The notes beneath the pieces were generated by a model, which had not been told where the DNA came from, made no database searches, and saw only the letters and a program-made list of their open reading frames with translations. A stretch of DNA of 49,795 nt from Desulfitobacterium sp038181555 (GTDB taxonomy: Bacteria > Bacillota > Desulfitobacteriia > Desulfitobacteriales > Desulfitobacteriaceae), in assembly GCF_038181555.1 (NCBI RefSeq), contig NZ_JBBWUA010000024.1:1-49795 (forward strand). The letters are read 5' to 3'. A program made the position numbers and the translations under genes. Positions 1 to 8,434 of the stretch are shown piece after piece (the stretch's first letter is position 1; every line of letters starts with the position of its first letter).

Positions 1-244
1 AGGTGAAAGCATGATTGATGCCGGAATCATGGATGGGGATCTTATTTTAGTCCGCCAACAACAAGTTGCCCGCAATGGTGAGATAGTTGTTGCGATGATT
101 GGTGAAGAAGCTACGGTTAAGCGCTTCTATAAAGAAAAAACTTTGATCCGTCTACAACCCGAAAACCAATACATGGAGCCTATTTATTCTCAAGACGTCG
201 TGATTTTAGGTAAAGTGATTGGCGTATTTCGTCTTTTGCATTGA
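1..244 (+). CDS. lexA: LexA repressor, C-terminal part (5' end outside window)
   Basis: This is the C-terminal self-cleavage (S24 peptidase-like) domain of the SOS repressor LexA, which represses DNA-damage genes until RecA stimulates autocleavage. The reading frame is open from base 2 and reads G-E-S-M-I-D-A-G-I. The Ser of the GxSM motif (bases 8-10) is the catalytic nucleophile, and the Lys in ATVKRF (bases 119-121) completes the Ser-Lys dyad. The chain ends in VIGVFRLLH, a typical LexA ending. The DNA-binding wHTH domain and the Ala-Gly cleavage site lie before the window. The Met at base 11 is internal, not a start. A long hairpin follows at 283-335. A UmuD or phage-repressor relative is possible but the LexA-like spacing and ending make lexA most likely. 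Confidence 0.88.
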   Translation, partial: GESMIDAGIMDGDLILVRQQQVARNGEIVVAMIGEEATVKRFYKEKTLIRLQPENQYMEPIYSQDVVILGKVIGVFRLLH

Positions 245-282
245 TATCACACATTTTGTATCGCCTATTTCTTGTTTAATAG

Positions 283-335
283 CAAATGGACACAAAAATT
301 GAGGGGCCTAAACCCCTCTTCTTTGTGTCCATTTG
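283..335. terminator. Bidirectional terminator between lexA and ddl
   Basis: A perfect 14-bp inverted repeat, CAAATGGACACAAA (283-296) with TTTGTGTCCATTTG (322-335), encloses a second hairpin GAGGGG-CCTAAA-CCCCTC followed by TTCTTT. It lies between the convergent lexA and ddl genes and could stop both transcripts. Confidence 0.75.
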
Positions 336-371
336 TCATCAGGACTATATTCTCTACCTATGGAGACCACC

Positions 372-1457
372 TTAAACCGATATTTTGCGGGAACGGCTAT
401 CTTTAAAGCGCTCAAAGCCTAGTTCGATTAAACGAGTGATCAAGTCCGAGTACGGGATTCCACTCGCTTCCCAAAGCTTGGGATACATAGAAATTTGGGT
501 GAAGCCAGGCATGGTATTGATTTCATTGATATAGATCTGATTGTCTTTGGTAACAAAAAAATCCACCCGACTTAATCCACAGGCCTCAACGGCATGGAAG
601 GCTTGCACAGCTTTCTCTTGCAGACTGCTGACCACTAGAGGATCAAGCTCTGCAGGTATCACTAAGCGTGAGCCGGTGTCGATGTATTTGGCTTCATAGT
701 CATAAAAATCCTTAGAAGGAAGAATCTCTCCGGGAACACTGGCTTGAGCCTCATCATTGCCAAGTACACTGAGTTCAATTTCTCGCCCGACGATATTTTT
801 CTCAACCACAATTTTTCGGTCGTATTCAGCCGCTAGTTTAAGTGCCGTTACTAGCTCTTCAGGATTATTTGCCTTAGATATGCCGACACTGGAGCCCAGA
901 TTAGCTGGCTTAACAAAGCAGGGATAGCCAAGAGATTCTTCAATATTTTCAAGTGCTTTTTCCATGTTGTTATGCAATGTCTCTCTAAGGATGGTGAGAT
1001 ACGGAGCTTGTGGCAGGCCGGCTTCGCTGAAAACTGCCTTCATGCGGTCTTTATCCATACCTAAAGCTGAGCCTAAGACTCCTGAGCCAGCGTAAGGTAC
1101 ATTGGCCATTTCAAATAATCCTTGGATGGTACCATCTTCGCCGAACGGTCCGTGCAGGACGGGAAAAATGAAATCAAACTTCCCCTGATGAGGAAGCGGA
1201 CTGCCATCGAGGGCTATAAAGTGCGGGTTCGAGGGGTCGTGAATGAGATTGACTTGAATACCCTGAATAGAGGAATCGCGTTGCCAATCTACGGGGTTTA
1301 CTCCCCAATGCCATTGACCGGATTTGGTTATTCCGATGGTTTGAACTTCGTATTTTTCGGAATCTATTGCTTTGAGTACAGAAGTGGCAGAATTCAGAGA
1401 GACCTCGTGCTCTCCGGATTGGCCTCCAAAGAGAAGAACTATTCTTTGCCTTGTCAT
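372..1457 (-). CDS. ddl: D-alanine--D-alanine ligase
   Basis: Cytoplasmic ATP-grasp ligase that joins two D-alanines for the peptidoglycan stem peptide. The 361-aa length is usual for the family. The N-terminal domain has LLFGGQSGEHEVS, and residues around 100-110 read HGPFGEDGTIQG, a Ddl signature. GSSVGISK and the DYEAKY loop belong to the ATP and substrate site, and the C-terminal NEINTMPGFT motif supplies metal ligands. The Tyr in the omega-loop (YDYEAKY) fits D-Ala-D-Ala rather than D-Ala-D-Lac specificity. The ATG start is set by the conserved N-terminus; the upstream GAGAGGAT site is a little distant. It is separated by about 115 bases from the signal peptidase gene and may have its own promoter. 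Confidence 0.95.
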   Translation of the reverse strand: MTRQRIVLLFGGQSGEHEVSLNSATSVLKAIDSEKYEVQTIGITKSGQWHWGVNPVDWQRDSSIQGIQVNLIHDPSNPHFIALDGSPLPHQGKFDFIFPVLHGPFGEDGTIQGLFEMANVPYAGSGVLGSALGMDKDRMKAVFSEAGLPQAPYLTILRETLHNNMEKALENIEESLGYPCFVKPANLGSSVGISKANNPEELVTALKLAAEYDRKIVVEKNIVGREIELSVLGNDEAQASVPGEILPSKDFYDYEAKYIDTGSRLVIPAELDPLVVSSLQEKAVQAFHAVEACGLSRVDFFVTKDNQIYINEINTMPGFTQISMYPKLWEASGIPYSDLITRLIELGFERFKDSRSRKISV

Positions 1458-1572
1458 TATATGTACCCATCCTCTCTGCTCAGATTTTTAATTACTCTAT
1501 ACTATATGCAAATCCATAAAAAAGCTACTAAATCTATAATCAATATCACTTAAGTAATTATCGACTCATTCC

Positions 1573-2139
1573 TTAATCAATTGCACCGAAACGATTCAAG
1601 GGCCAATAACGAAATAACGTCATACCTGAGATATTTTCAATGGGCAGAAAGCCCCATTCCCGAGAATCAGCACTATTGTTCCTGTTATCCCCCATGACAA
1701 ATACTGAGCCTTCCGGAACGACGAGGGACTCAAGCGTTTTGATTTGAGGTTCCATGACATAGGGCTCTTCGATAGGCTGCCCATTGATATAAGTTTTGTG
1801 TTTGCTGATTTCAATAGTATCCCCCGGTAACGCCACGATACGTTTAATAAAATCATCGGAAGAGTGTGCGCTTGAAGGTGGATGGAAAACGATAATATCG
1901 CCTCGTTCAAATTCCCCAAAATACTTGAAGAATAACTTATCGACGATGACGCGATCTTGTAACTGGATAGTAGAGAGCATGGAGCCGGTAGGAATAATTC
2001 TGGCCTCTAAAACATAGGTGCGAATCAGCCAAGATAAGGCAAAGGCAATAATGACAATTTCTACAATCTCTAGTATAAATTTCAGGGTACTTTTCTCAGG
2101 TTTACTCTCGGTTTTATTAATATAGCGTTCATCTTCCAC
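1573..2139 (-). CDS. sipS/lepB: Signal peptidase I
   Basis: Membrane-bound Ser-Lys protease that removes signal peptides from Sec- and Tat-exported proteins on the outer face of the membrane. One membrane segment (about residues 23-42, EIVEIVIIAFALSWLI) anchors it, followed by the catalytic Ser in IPTGSML and the catalytic Lys in FIKRIVALPGD. The GDNRNNSADSREWG box near the C-terminus is also typical. At about 188 aa it is a Gram-positive-sized SPase. An in-frame GTG at 2148 touches the Shine-Dalgarno, so I prefer the GTG at 2139, which has AGTGAGG 8 bases upstream. That ribosome site overlaps the stop codon of the upstream PLP-enzyme gene, which suggests translational coupling. Confidence 0.92.
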   Translation of the reverse strand: MEDERYINKTESKPEKSTLKFILEIVEIVIIAFALSWLIRTYVLEARIIPTGSMLSTIQLQDRVIVDKLFFKYFGEFERGDIIVFHPPSSAHSSDDFIKRIVALPGDTIEISKHKTYINGQPIEEPYVMEPQIKTLESLVVPEGSVFVMGDNRNNSADSREWGFLPIENISGMTLFRYWPLNRFGAID

Positions 2140-2149
2140 ACTGTACACC

Positions 2150-3412
2150 TCACTTTAGTAATCCCTGTTCCCAAAGTCTATGTGCCGCTAAGATATTTCC
2201 GAATTTGACGTAGTACAAGGAAACCCCTCCTTGTTGGTAAACAATATAGGGTTCGCGCATGGGTCCATCAGCAGAGAATTCGCTGGTAGCTCCTTGAATA
2301 AAGGTCCCTCCGGCCATGATGACCTCATCCTCATAGCCCGGCATTCCCGAGGGAATGGGTAGTACATGACTATCAACGGGAGATCCTTTTTGGAAACCCT
2401 GGCAAAAAGCAACCATGCGTTCGCGCGAATTAAGTTTAACTGCCTGAATAAGATCGGTACGTGGAACTTCCGGCAACGGGTTGACCTCGAAGCCTAAAGC
2501 CTGCCAAAAGGCCGCAGAAAAAACGGCGCCACGAATGGATTCGCTGATCGTCAGCGGGCTAAAGAATAGTCCTTGGAAAAACAGCAACTGCCACTGGAGG
2601 GTGGCTCCTACTTCTCCGCCAATCCCCGGAGCTGTTAAGCGGCAAGCGGCTTGTTCGACTAATTCCTTTTTACCGGCGATATATCCTCCGGTAGGTGCTA
2701 AGCTTCCGCCCAGATTTTTAATCAGGGAACCGGCAAAAAGATCGACCCCGACATCCCCGGGCTCTCGTTTCTCCACAAGCTCGCCATAGCAATTATCTAC
2801 AAAGATAATGAGATGAGGATGATGTTGGCGAACAAAACCTACGAATTCAGCAATCTGCTCCATATTGAGAGAGTTGCGCCATGCATAGCCCCGTGAGCGC
2901 TGCATAATTAACATCTTTGTATTTGGCTTAAGGGCTTGCCCTAATAAGTCATTCTGGATATTTCCCGATTCATCAAGGGGAATCGAGTCATAGGATATCC
3001 CGAAATCCTTCAGGCTCCCCTGCCCTGTTCCGCGGATGCCGATGACCTCTTCTAGTGTATCATAAGGATCGCCTGTGACGGAAATAAAATGATCTCCAGG
3101 TCTGAGTACACCGAACAAAGCAGCTGCTATAGCATGAGTACCGGAGACGAATTGTCCCCGTACCAGCGCTGATTCTGTCCCGAGGATGCGAGCCATAACC
3201 CGATCCAAGGTTTCCCTGCCGCTATCGCCGAGGCCGTAGCCCGTGGTGCCTTGTAAATGATAGGTAGATACTCTTTCCTCCTGAAAGGCTTCGAGAACTT
3301 TGGCGTGATTATACTCAGCAATTTTCAGAATAGAGTGCTCCTGCTGCTGCAAAAGCTGTTCGGCCATAACCTTGGCTTTTTGTATTTGACTCGGTAAATG
3401 ATCCAAAAACAA
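2150..3412 (-). CDS. PLP-dependent methionine gamma-lyase-like protein (YnbB / 'aluminium resistance' family)
   Basis: A 420-aa fold-type-I PLP enzyme of the YnbB family, often labelled aluminium resistance protein or methionine gamma-lyase family protein. The N-terminal part carries LQGTTGYGLGDSGRETLDRV and SALVRGQFVSGTHAI, and the probable PLP lysine is in GSLIKNLGGSLAPTGGYIAG around residue 233. In several Firmicutes the gene lies next to hflX and miaA/hfq, as here. The start is TTG (3410-3412) with AGGAGG 8 bases upstream. The substrate is not known from sequence, so the resistance name should not be taken as a function. It is 12 bases downstream of hflX and probably co-transcribed with it. 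Confidence 0.85.
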   Translation of the reverse strand: MFLDHLPSQIQKAKVMAEQLLQQQEHSILKIAEYNHAKVLEAFQEERVSTYHLQGTTGYGLGDSGRETLDRVMARILGTESALVRGQFVSGTHAIAAALFGVLRPGDHFISVTGDPYDTLEEVIGIRGTGQGSLKDFGISYDSIPLDESGNIQNDLLGQALKPNTKMLIMQRSRGYAWRNSLNMEQIAEFVGFVRQHHPHLIIFVDNCYGELVEKREPGDVGVDLFAGSLIKNLGGSLAPTGGYIAGKKELVEQAACRLTAPGIGGEVGATLQWQLLFFQGLFFSPLTISESIRGAVFSAAFWQALGFEVNPLPEVPRTDLIQAVKLNSRERMVAFCQGFQKGSPVDSHVLPIPSGMPGYEDEVIMAGGTFIQGATSEFSADGPMREPYIVYQQGGVSLYYVKFGNILAAHRLWEQGLLK

Positions 3413-3424
3413 TGGTGAGACCTC

Positions 3425-5041
3425 CTAGTTCGTTTCATCCTTATCTATTGAAAGGAGCTCAAGAACCTTATTCCATACAGGAGCCAGTGTGCTATCTTGA
3501 GTTAAGGACATGGGAATTGGATGGGATAATTCTTGAGCTAAACGATTTAAATCCGAAGGATGACTGATTTTATCGGTTTTATTAAGCAGGGTAATACGCG
3601 GCTTATTGCTGGATTCCAGCTGCGTTAAGATGCTGTGTACCGTATCGGCGCGTTCTAAGGCTCGAGGATGGCTGGCATCCAAGACGTGGATCAAAATGTC
3701 GGCATTTTGAACTTCTTCAAGGGTAGCAAGAAAAGCGTGAAGTAATTGATGGGGTAGCTTTTGAATAAAGCCAACCGTATCACTAAGTAAGATATGGGTA
3801 TTTTGGTTGAGTTTTATCCCCCGCACGATCGGATCGAGGGTCGCAAAGAGCTTGTCCTCACCCTGAATAACCTCACCTTTAGAACGGGTTTGTTCCATAG
3901 CTTTTTGCAAAAAGGTAGTTTTTCCTGCATTCGTGTATCCCACTAAGGCAATCAATGGGATGCCGCTTTTTTCTCTCTGGCGTCTTTGCGTAGTGCGGAC
4001 TTTGCGGATTTCGATCAGTTCAGTCTCGAGAAGATTGATCTTTTTGCGCACCCTGCGTTTATCCATTTCCAGCTTGGATTCCCCAGGACCACGGGTCCCA
4101 ACTCCTCCTCCCAATCGAGAAAGATTGATACCCTGACCGGAAAGACGTGGTAAAAGATGCTTGAGCTGAGCTAATTCAACCTGGAGCTTCCCTTCTCTTG
4201 ATTTGGCACGTAGAGCAAAGATATCTAGGATTAGGGTGGTTCGATCCAGGACCTTGATACCCGTCGCCTGTTCTAAAGTGCGTTGCTGAACAGGTAAAAG
4301 CTCATCGTCACAAATGAGAACGTTCGCGCCACTGTTTTGAAGATGCTGTGTTAATTCCTGTAATTTTCCTTTGCCTATGTAGCTGACAGGACTACCAAAG
4401 CGCTTGGGCTGAAGAAGCTGTCCTACCACTTCAACACCGGCAGATAAGGCCAGCTCGGCAAGCTCAGAAAGAAGTTCATAACCGGGATCTTCATCTTCTA
4501 GGGCTACTAAGAAGGCTTTCTCTTGATCGCTAACTTTCGAGACTTGGCCAGCCGGACGGGCACGAAAGTCGTTGACGGCGGTATCGTAGGAGAAATCCTC
4601 AAATTCCTTCGGAGTTAAGTTAAGGATTTCATGCCCTGAATCTCCTGGGAAGGCAATTTCTATCCCAGTGATCTGACCGTTTTTAACCCCTATACTACTC
4701 ATGCTTTCTAAACCCGCGGAGCTTAAAGCACTTAAGTCCATAGGGCTTAGAGTCGCGTTCCCGCCGGGATGAGTGTGGATACAACGCAAACGACCCGCCT
4801 GACGGGCGGGTAGCGGAGGTAGCTTAACAGTAGCGTGTTGGCCGATAGCTACCGCACTGACGATCCCCGAACGGTTTATATAAAGCGCAATTTCTTTATT
4901 CCATTGACTGGTGAGCGTGCAAATACCTTCTAATAAATTAAAATGGATAAGCCCCGGACGTTCTGTCCGGAGCGCAGTCAACTCTTTAAGAGCCTTAAGC
5001 TGGGTTCCACGGATTCCAGCGATATCACCGAGAATATCCAT
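3425..5041 (-). CDS. hflX: Ribosome-associated GTPase HflX
   Basis: GTPase that binds the 50S subunit and splits or rescues stalled ribosomes in related bacteria. The P-loop GYTNAGKTTFLQKA, the switch II DTVGFIQKLPHQLL and the base-specificity motif LNKTDK are all present. The HflX domain motif RLGGGVGTRGPGESKLE, preceding a coiled linker rich in Arg, is intact. About 180 residues at the N-terminus form a long extension beyond the minimal HflX core, a form known in Clostridia. An earlier in-frame ATG at 5071 has no good ribosome site; ATG at 5041 has GGAGG 5 bases upstream and gives 538 aa. The gene lies 35 bases after the AAA ATPase gene. Confidence 0.93.
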   Translation of the reverse strand: MDILGDIAGIRGTQLKALKELTALRTERPGLIHFNLLEGICTLTSQWNKEIALYINRSGIVSAVAIGQHATVKLPPLPARQAGRLRCIHTHPGGNATLSPMDLSALSSAGLESMSSIGVKNGQITGIEIAFPGDSGHEILNLTPKEFEDFSYDTAVNDFRARPAGQVSKVSDQEKAFLVALEDEDPGYELLSELAELALSAGVEVVGQLLQPKRFGSPVSYIGKGKLQELTQHLQNSGANVLICDDELLPVQQRTLEQATGIKVLDRTTLILDIFALRAKSREGKLQVELAQLKHLLPRLSGQGINLSRLGGGVGTRGPGESKLEMDKRRVRKKINLLETELIEIRKVRTTQRRQREKSGIPLIALVGYTNAGKTTFLQKAMEQTRSKGEVIQGEDKLFATLDPIVRGIKLNQNTHILLSDTVGFIQKLPHQLLHAFLATLEEVQNADILIHVLDASHPRALERADTVHSILTQLESSNKPRITLLNKTDKISHPSDLNRLAQELSHPIPMSLTQDSTLAPVWNKVLELLSIDKDETN

Positions 5042-5075
5042 TTGAACCTCCAAATGATGATTTAAGTTCATCTTG

Positions 5076-6041
5076 TTATTTTAAGTCCTCTTCATCCAGA
5101 CTTAAGTCACAAGGTAAAATTCGAATCAACTCTTCACGGGATGAGGAGGATTTTTGATAGAGTCGTACAGCCTGCTTGCGAATAGTTTTTTCCACCATGT
5201 TGCGGACCAAGCGGGCGTTTCCCGCATAAGGATGAGAGTTTAGAACCCCTTGCAGCATAAAGCGAAAGGCGTCCCGAGCTTCGAGTGTAAATTCGTATTG
5301 ACGAGCTTTCAACATGGAATCGCCAATCCTTAAAAGTTCATCGATTGAGTAATCCGGAAAATCAATATGGATTGGAAAGCGTGACCTGAGACCGGGATTC
5401 GTCTGTAAAAACCATTCCATCTCGTGTTTATAGCCAGCTAAAATCAAAATGAGTTCATTTTTATGATCTTCCATGGCTTTGACCAGAGCGTCGATGGCCT
5501 CTTTGCCAAAATCCTTTTCGCCACCACGAGCTAAAGAGTAGGCTTCATCAATAAATAGAACGCCACCCAAAGCTTTCTTGACCTGATCCCGGGTTTTTTG
5601 CGCCGTATGACCTATGTATTCTCCCACCAAATCGGCTCGCTCACATTCAATAATATGCCCCTTTTGGAGGACTTCCATCTCCTTGAAAAGCTTGCCAATA
5701 AGTCGGGCTACCGTGGTTTTCCCTGTTCCAGGATTTCCTCGAAAAATCATGTGGAGGACCAGGGGCTCGGCGGTTAGTTTTTCACGTGTTCGCCGTTTTT
5801 GAATTTCTATATACGCTTGGATCTCATTGATAAGTCGTTTAACTGTAGTTAAGCCTACCAAAGCATCCAGTTCGGCAAGGATTTCGGCAATATCTTTATT
5901 TTCAGCTACATTATGTATTACCTTTCGCCCACGCTGGGGCTCTTGAATTGAATCTGCTCCCGAGGTAAGGGGTTGAACCTGCGAAGTTTGAACGATCGGA
6001 GGTTGGTTCTTTTCCGGTCGAAAGGTAATACGAATTGCCAT
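5076..6041 (-). CDS. spoVK: SpoVK/CbbX-like AAA ATPase
   Basis: A 321-aa AAA+ ATPase of the CbbX/SpoVK family. The Walker A is FRGNPGTGKTTVARLIG, the Walker B is GGVLFIDEAYSLARGG, sensor-1 is around LILILAGY, and the arginine finger region reads NPGLRSRFPIHIDF. A charged N-terminal stretch of about 50 residues precedes the ATPase core. In Bacillus, SpoVK is needed for late sporulation, but the family also includes rubisco-activase-like remodelers, so the target here is unknown. The ATG at 6041 has GGAGGTG 9 bases upstream; the four codons before it (GTG TCG CAT CTT) overlap the ribosome site and are unlikely to be used. That site is buried in a hairpin (6049-6096). Confidence 0.85.
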   Translation of the reverse strand: MAIRITFRPEKNQPPIVQTSQVQPLTSGADSIQEPQRGRKVIHNVAENKDIAEILAELDALVGLTTVKRLINEIQAYIEIQKRRTREKLTAEPLVLHMIFRGNPGTGKTTVARLIGKLFKEMEVLQKGHIIECERADLVGEYIGHTAQKTRDQVKKALGGVLFIDEAYSLARGGEKDFGKEAIDALVKAMEDHKNELILILAGYKHEMEWFLQTNPGLRSRFPIHIDFPDYSIDELLRIGDSMLKARQYEFTLEARDAFRFMLQGVLNSHPYAGNARLVRNMVEKTIRKQAVRLYQKSSSSREELIRILPCDLSLDEEDLK

Positions 6042-6048
6042 AAGATGC

Positions 6049-6096
6049 GACACCTCCCATCTTTACTACTATACGCAGCAAGATGGGAAAGGTGTC
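6049..6096 (-). promoter_or_regulatory. Hairpin covering the ribosome binding site of the AAA ATPase gene
   Basis: On the minus strand GACACCTTTCCCATCTT (6080-6096) pairs with AAGATGGGAGGTGTC (6049-6063), a 15-bp stem with a two-base bulge and a 16-base loop. The 3' arm contains the GGGAGGTG Shine-Dalgarno of the spoVK-like gene. No T-run follows, so it does not look like a simple terminator of the upstream bipA transcript. Confidence 0.6.
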
Positions 6097-6110
6097 CTAA
6101 AATTATAGAC

Positions 6111-7943
6111 TCATTTTGCGCTGTTAGAAGATAAGGATTTAGCATAGCGTACCCGAGCGTTTTTATCGAGATGCTTTTTGCGTAACCGAATACTTTTGGG
6201 AGTTACCTCCACCAATTCGTCATCATCAATATATTCCAAAGCCTGTTCCAAAGTAAAGATCTTAGCTTTTTCTAAACGCAAAGCTTCTTCGGAATTACTG
6301 GCGCGCATATTCGTCACGTGCTTTTTCCTAGCTACATTCACTTCAATGTCTTGTTCACGATTGCTTTCGCCAACAATCATTCCTTCATAAATCTTGGTTC
6401 CCGGCTCAATGAAGGTCATGCCACGTTCCTGAGCGGAATGAAGTCCATAAGTTGTAGCTTCACCCGTTTCAAAGGCAATTAAGACTCCGCGACTTCTACC
6501 GGGGATGTCACCTTTATAAGGCTCGTAGCCATTAAAGATATGACTCATAATTCCTTCGCCGCGGGTTTCGGTTAGGAAATCTCCTCGGAAACCAATAAGG
6601 CCCCGAGCGGGAACTTTGAATTCCACACGCATTTGGGTTTGCGATATGTGGGACATATTGACCATCTCAGCCTTCCGCTTACCTAACAGATCGATAACTG
6701 TACCCATGGCAGTTTCGGGAATATCACAGTTCAAATATTCGATGGGTTCACATTTCTGGCCATCAATCATTCTATAGATGACCTCAGGTTTAGAGACTTG
6801 AAGCTCATAACCTTCCCGTCTCATGTTTTCAATGAGAATGGATAAGTGAAGCTCACCACGTCCGGACACCTTAAAGGAATCTGCAGAATCCGTTTCTTCA
6901 ACACGCAGGCTGACATTGGTCTCAACCTCTTTAAACAAACGTTCTCTGAGCTTGCGGGAGGTAACGAATTCTCCTTCCAGACCGGCAAAAGGACTATTAT
7001 TAACAATAAAATTCATAGTTAGAGTTGGTTCATCAACCTCAATAACCGGTAGAGCCTCCGGATTGCTGGCATCGGCCACTGTCTCACCGATATTCGCAGT
7101 GGTTAAACCGGTTAAGGCGACAATCTCCCCTGCACCGGCTTCGGGTACATCGCTCCGTTTCAACCCTTCGTAGGTATAGACTTTACCGATTTTAGCCCGC
7201 TCAAAGGTTCCGTCACGCTTAATTAAGGTAATGTTTTCTCCTTGACTGACCTTGCCGCGCACAATTCGACCAATGACGATCTTGCCTACATAGTCATCAT
7301 AGTCAAGAGTTGTAACTAAGAGCTGCAAGGGTGCATCAAGATCCACATAGGGGGCAGGAATATGATCAAGTACAACCTTAAAGACAGGTTCTAAATTATC
7401 TGTAAGTTGATCAGGTTCGTTGCCGGCAATACCATCACGAGCTGAGGCATATACCACCGGAAAATCTAATTGGTCTTCGTCAGCCCCTAACTCGATAAAT
7501 AAATCAAGAACTTCATCGACGACTTCAGCCGGGCGGGCGTCGGGACGGTCAATTTTGTTAATGACAACGATGGGTACTAGTTTTAATTCTAAAGCTTTCT
7601 TTAAAACAAAACGAGTTTGGGGCATCGGCCCTTCAAAAGAGTCGACAACCAGGAGCACCCCGTTGACCATTTTTAAAACACGTTCCACCTCACCACCAAA
7701 GTCGGCGTGACCTGGGGTATCAACGATATTGATCTTTGTGCCCTGCCAAGTAACGGCAGTATTTTTGGAGAGAATGGTAATCCCTCTCTCCCGCTCTAAA
7801 TCATTCGAATCCATGACACGTTCCACAACGTTTTGGTTAGCGCGGAAGGTTCCGCTTTGTCTAAGCATGGCATCAACTAGTGTTGTTTTGCCATGATCAA
7901 CGTGTGCAATGATTGCGATATTGCGAATATTTATCGATTTCAT
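6111..7943 (-). CDS. typA: Translational GTPase TypA/BipA
   Basis: Elongation-factor-like GTPase that acts in 50S assembly and stress adaptation. The 610-aa length is exact for the family. G motifs are AHVDHGKTTLVDAM, the switch I region RGITILSKN, DTPGHADFGGEVER and NKIDRPDARP. Domain II, the domain III/V EF-G-like folds and the BipA C-terminal domain follow (GLHSAQERGMTFIEPGT, then VTPKSIRLRKKHLD). The ATG has a weak AAGGGA ribosome site 6 bases upstream. A candidate promoter is at 7983-8011. It lies 70 bases upstream of the spoVK-like gene on the same strand. Confidence 0.96.
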   Translation of the reverse strand: MKSINIRNIAIIAHVDHGKTTLVDAMLRQSGTFRANQNVVERVMDSNDLERERGITILSKNTAVTWQGTKINIVDTPGHADFGGEVERVLKMVNGVLLVVDSFEGPMPQTRFVLKKALELKLVPIVVINKIDRPDARPAEVVDEVLDLFIELGADEDQLDFPVVYASARDGIAGNEPDQLTDNLEPVFKVVLDHIPAPYVDLDAPLQLLVTTLDYDDYVGKIVIGRIVRGKVSQGENITLIKRDGTFERAKIGKVYTYEGLKRSDVPEAGAGEIVALTGLTTANIGETVADASNPEALPVIEVDEPTLTMNFIVNNSPFAGLEGEFVTSRKLRERLFKEVETNVSLRVEETDSADSFKVSGRGELHLSILIENMRREGYELQVSKPEVIYRMIDGQKCEPIEYLNCDIPETAMGTVIDLLGKRKAEMVNMSHISQTQMRVEFKVPARGLIGFRGDFLTETRGEGIMSHIFNGYEPYKGDIPGRSRGVLIAFETGEATTYGLHSAQERGMTFIEPGTKIYEGMIVGESNREQDIEVNVARKKHVTNMRASNSEEALRLEKAKIFTLEQALEYIDDDELVEVTPKSIRLRKKHLDKNARVRYAKSLSSNSAK

Positions 7944-7982
7944 AAAACTTCCCTTTCTCGACTCAAAATTACCACAAACTTA

Positions 7983-8011
7983 AATATACCATGCCATTAT
8001 TATCTCTACAA
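7983..8011 (-). promoter_or_regulatory. Candidate sigma-A promoter of bipA
   Basis: On the minus strand TTGTAG (8006-8011), a 17-base spacer and TATATT (7983-7988) lie about 40 bases upstream of the bipA start, in an AT-rich region. Confidence 0.5.
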
Positions 8012-8106
8012 TAAGTAAAATTAGTAATAAAATTAAATTTACTATTGGTTAGACCAAATCCTATATTGACAAAACTTGAAACCACTTATATCCTTCACAC
8101 ACAAAA

Positions 8107-8131
8107 AAAAGCCTGAATGAATCAGGCTTTT
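8107..8131 (-). terminator. Rho-independent terminator after hfq
   Basis: AAAAGCCTGA (8107-8116) pairs with TCAGGCTTTT (8122-8131). On the minus strand the stem is followed by a run of eight T, ending the mutS-to-hfq transcription unit. Confidence 0.85.
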
Positions 8132-8148
8132 AAGTATTGACCTTATTC

Positions 8149-8400
8149 TTAACGGTCCTCGGCAGAGGATTGTGATGCGGCTACTAAATTAATCGGACGA
8201 ATCGGCATAACTGTTGAAATAGCGTGTTTGTAAACCATTTGCTGTTTACCTTCAAATTCAAGGACGACTGTAAAATTATCAAATCCGCGGACTAAGCCTT
8301 TTAATTGAAAGCCATTCACTAGATAAATCGTGACTGGCATATTTTCTTTTCGGACTTGGTTTAAAAAGGTATCCTGCAAATTGATGGGCGATTTGTTCAT
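8149..8400 (-). CDS. hfq: RNA chaperone Hfq
   Basis: Sm-like hexameric RNA-binding protein that can help small RNAs act on mRNAs. The 83-aa chain carries the N-terminal INLQDTFLNQVRKE, the Sm1 motif VTIYLVNGFQLKGLVRGFDNF, and the Sm2 motif YKHAISTVMP, all canonical. The Firmicute-type short C-terminus is present. The start is ATG with GGAGG 7 bases upstream. It is the last gene of its transcription unit, 34 bases after miaA, the same order as in many bacteria. Confidence 0.96.
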   Translation of the reverse strand: MNKSPINLQDTFLNQVRKENMPVTIYLVNGFQLKGLVRGFDNFTVVLEFEGKQQMVYKHAISTVMPIRPINLVAASQSSAEDR

Positions 8401-8434
8401 TTTTTTACCTCCACCACCATCTATTTCTATTTTC

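Noticed and set aside
1122..1553. 143-aa plus-strand frame over ddl
   Set aside because: It overlaps a well-supported ddl gene on the other strand, has no ribosome site or domain, and is a shadow frame.
2150..3412. True aluminium resistance function
   Set aside because: The name is historic; the sequence only supports a PLP-dependent lyase-like fold.
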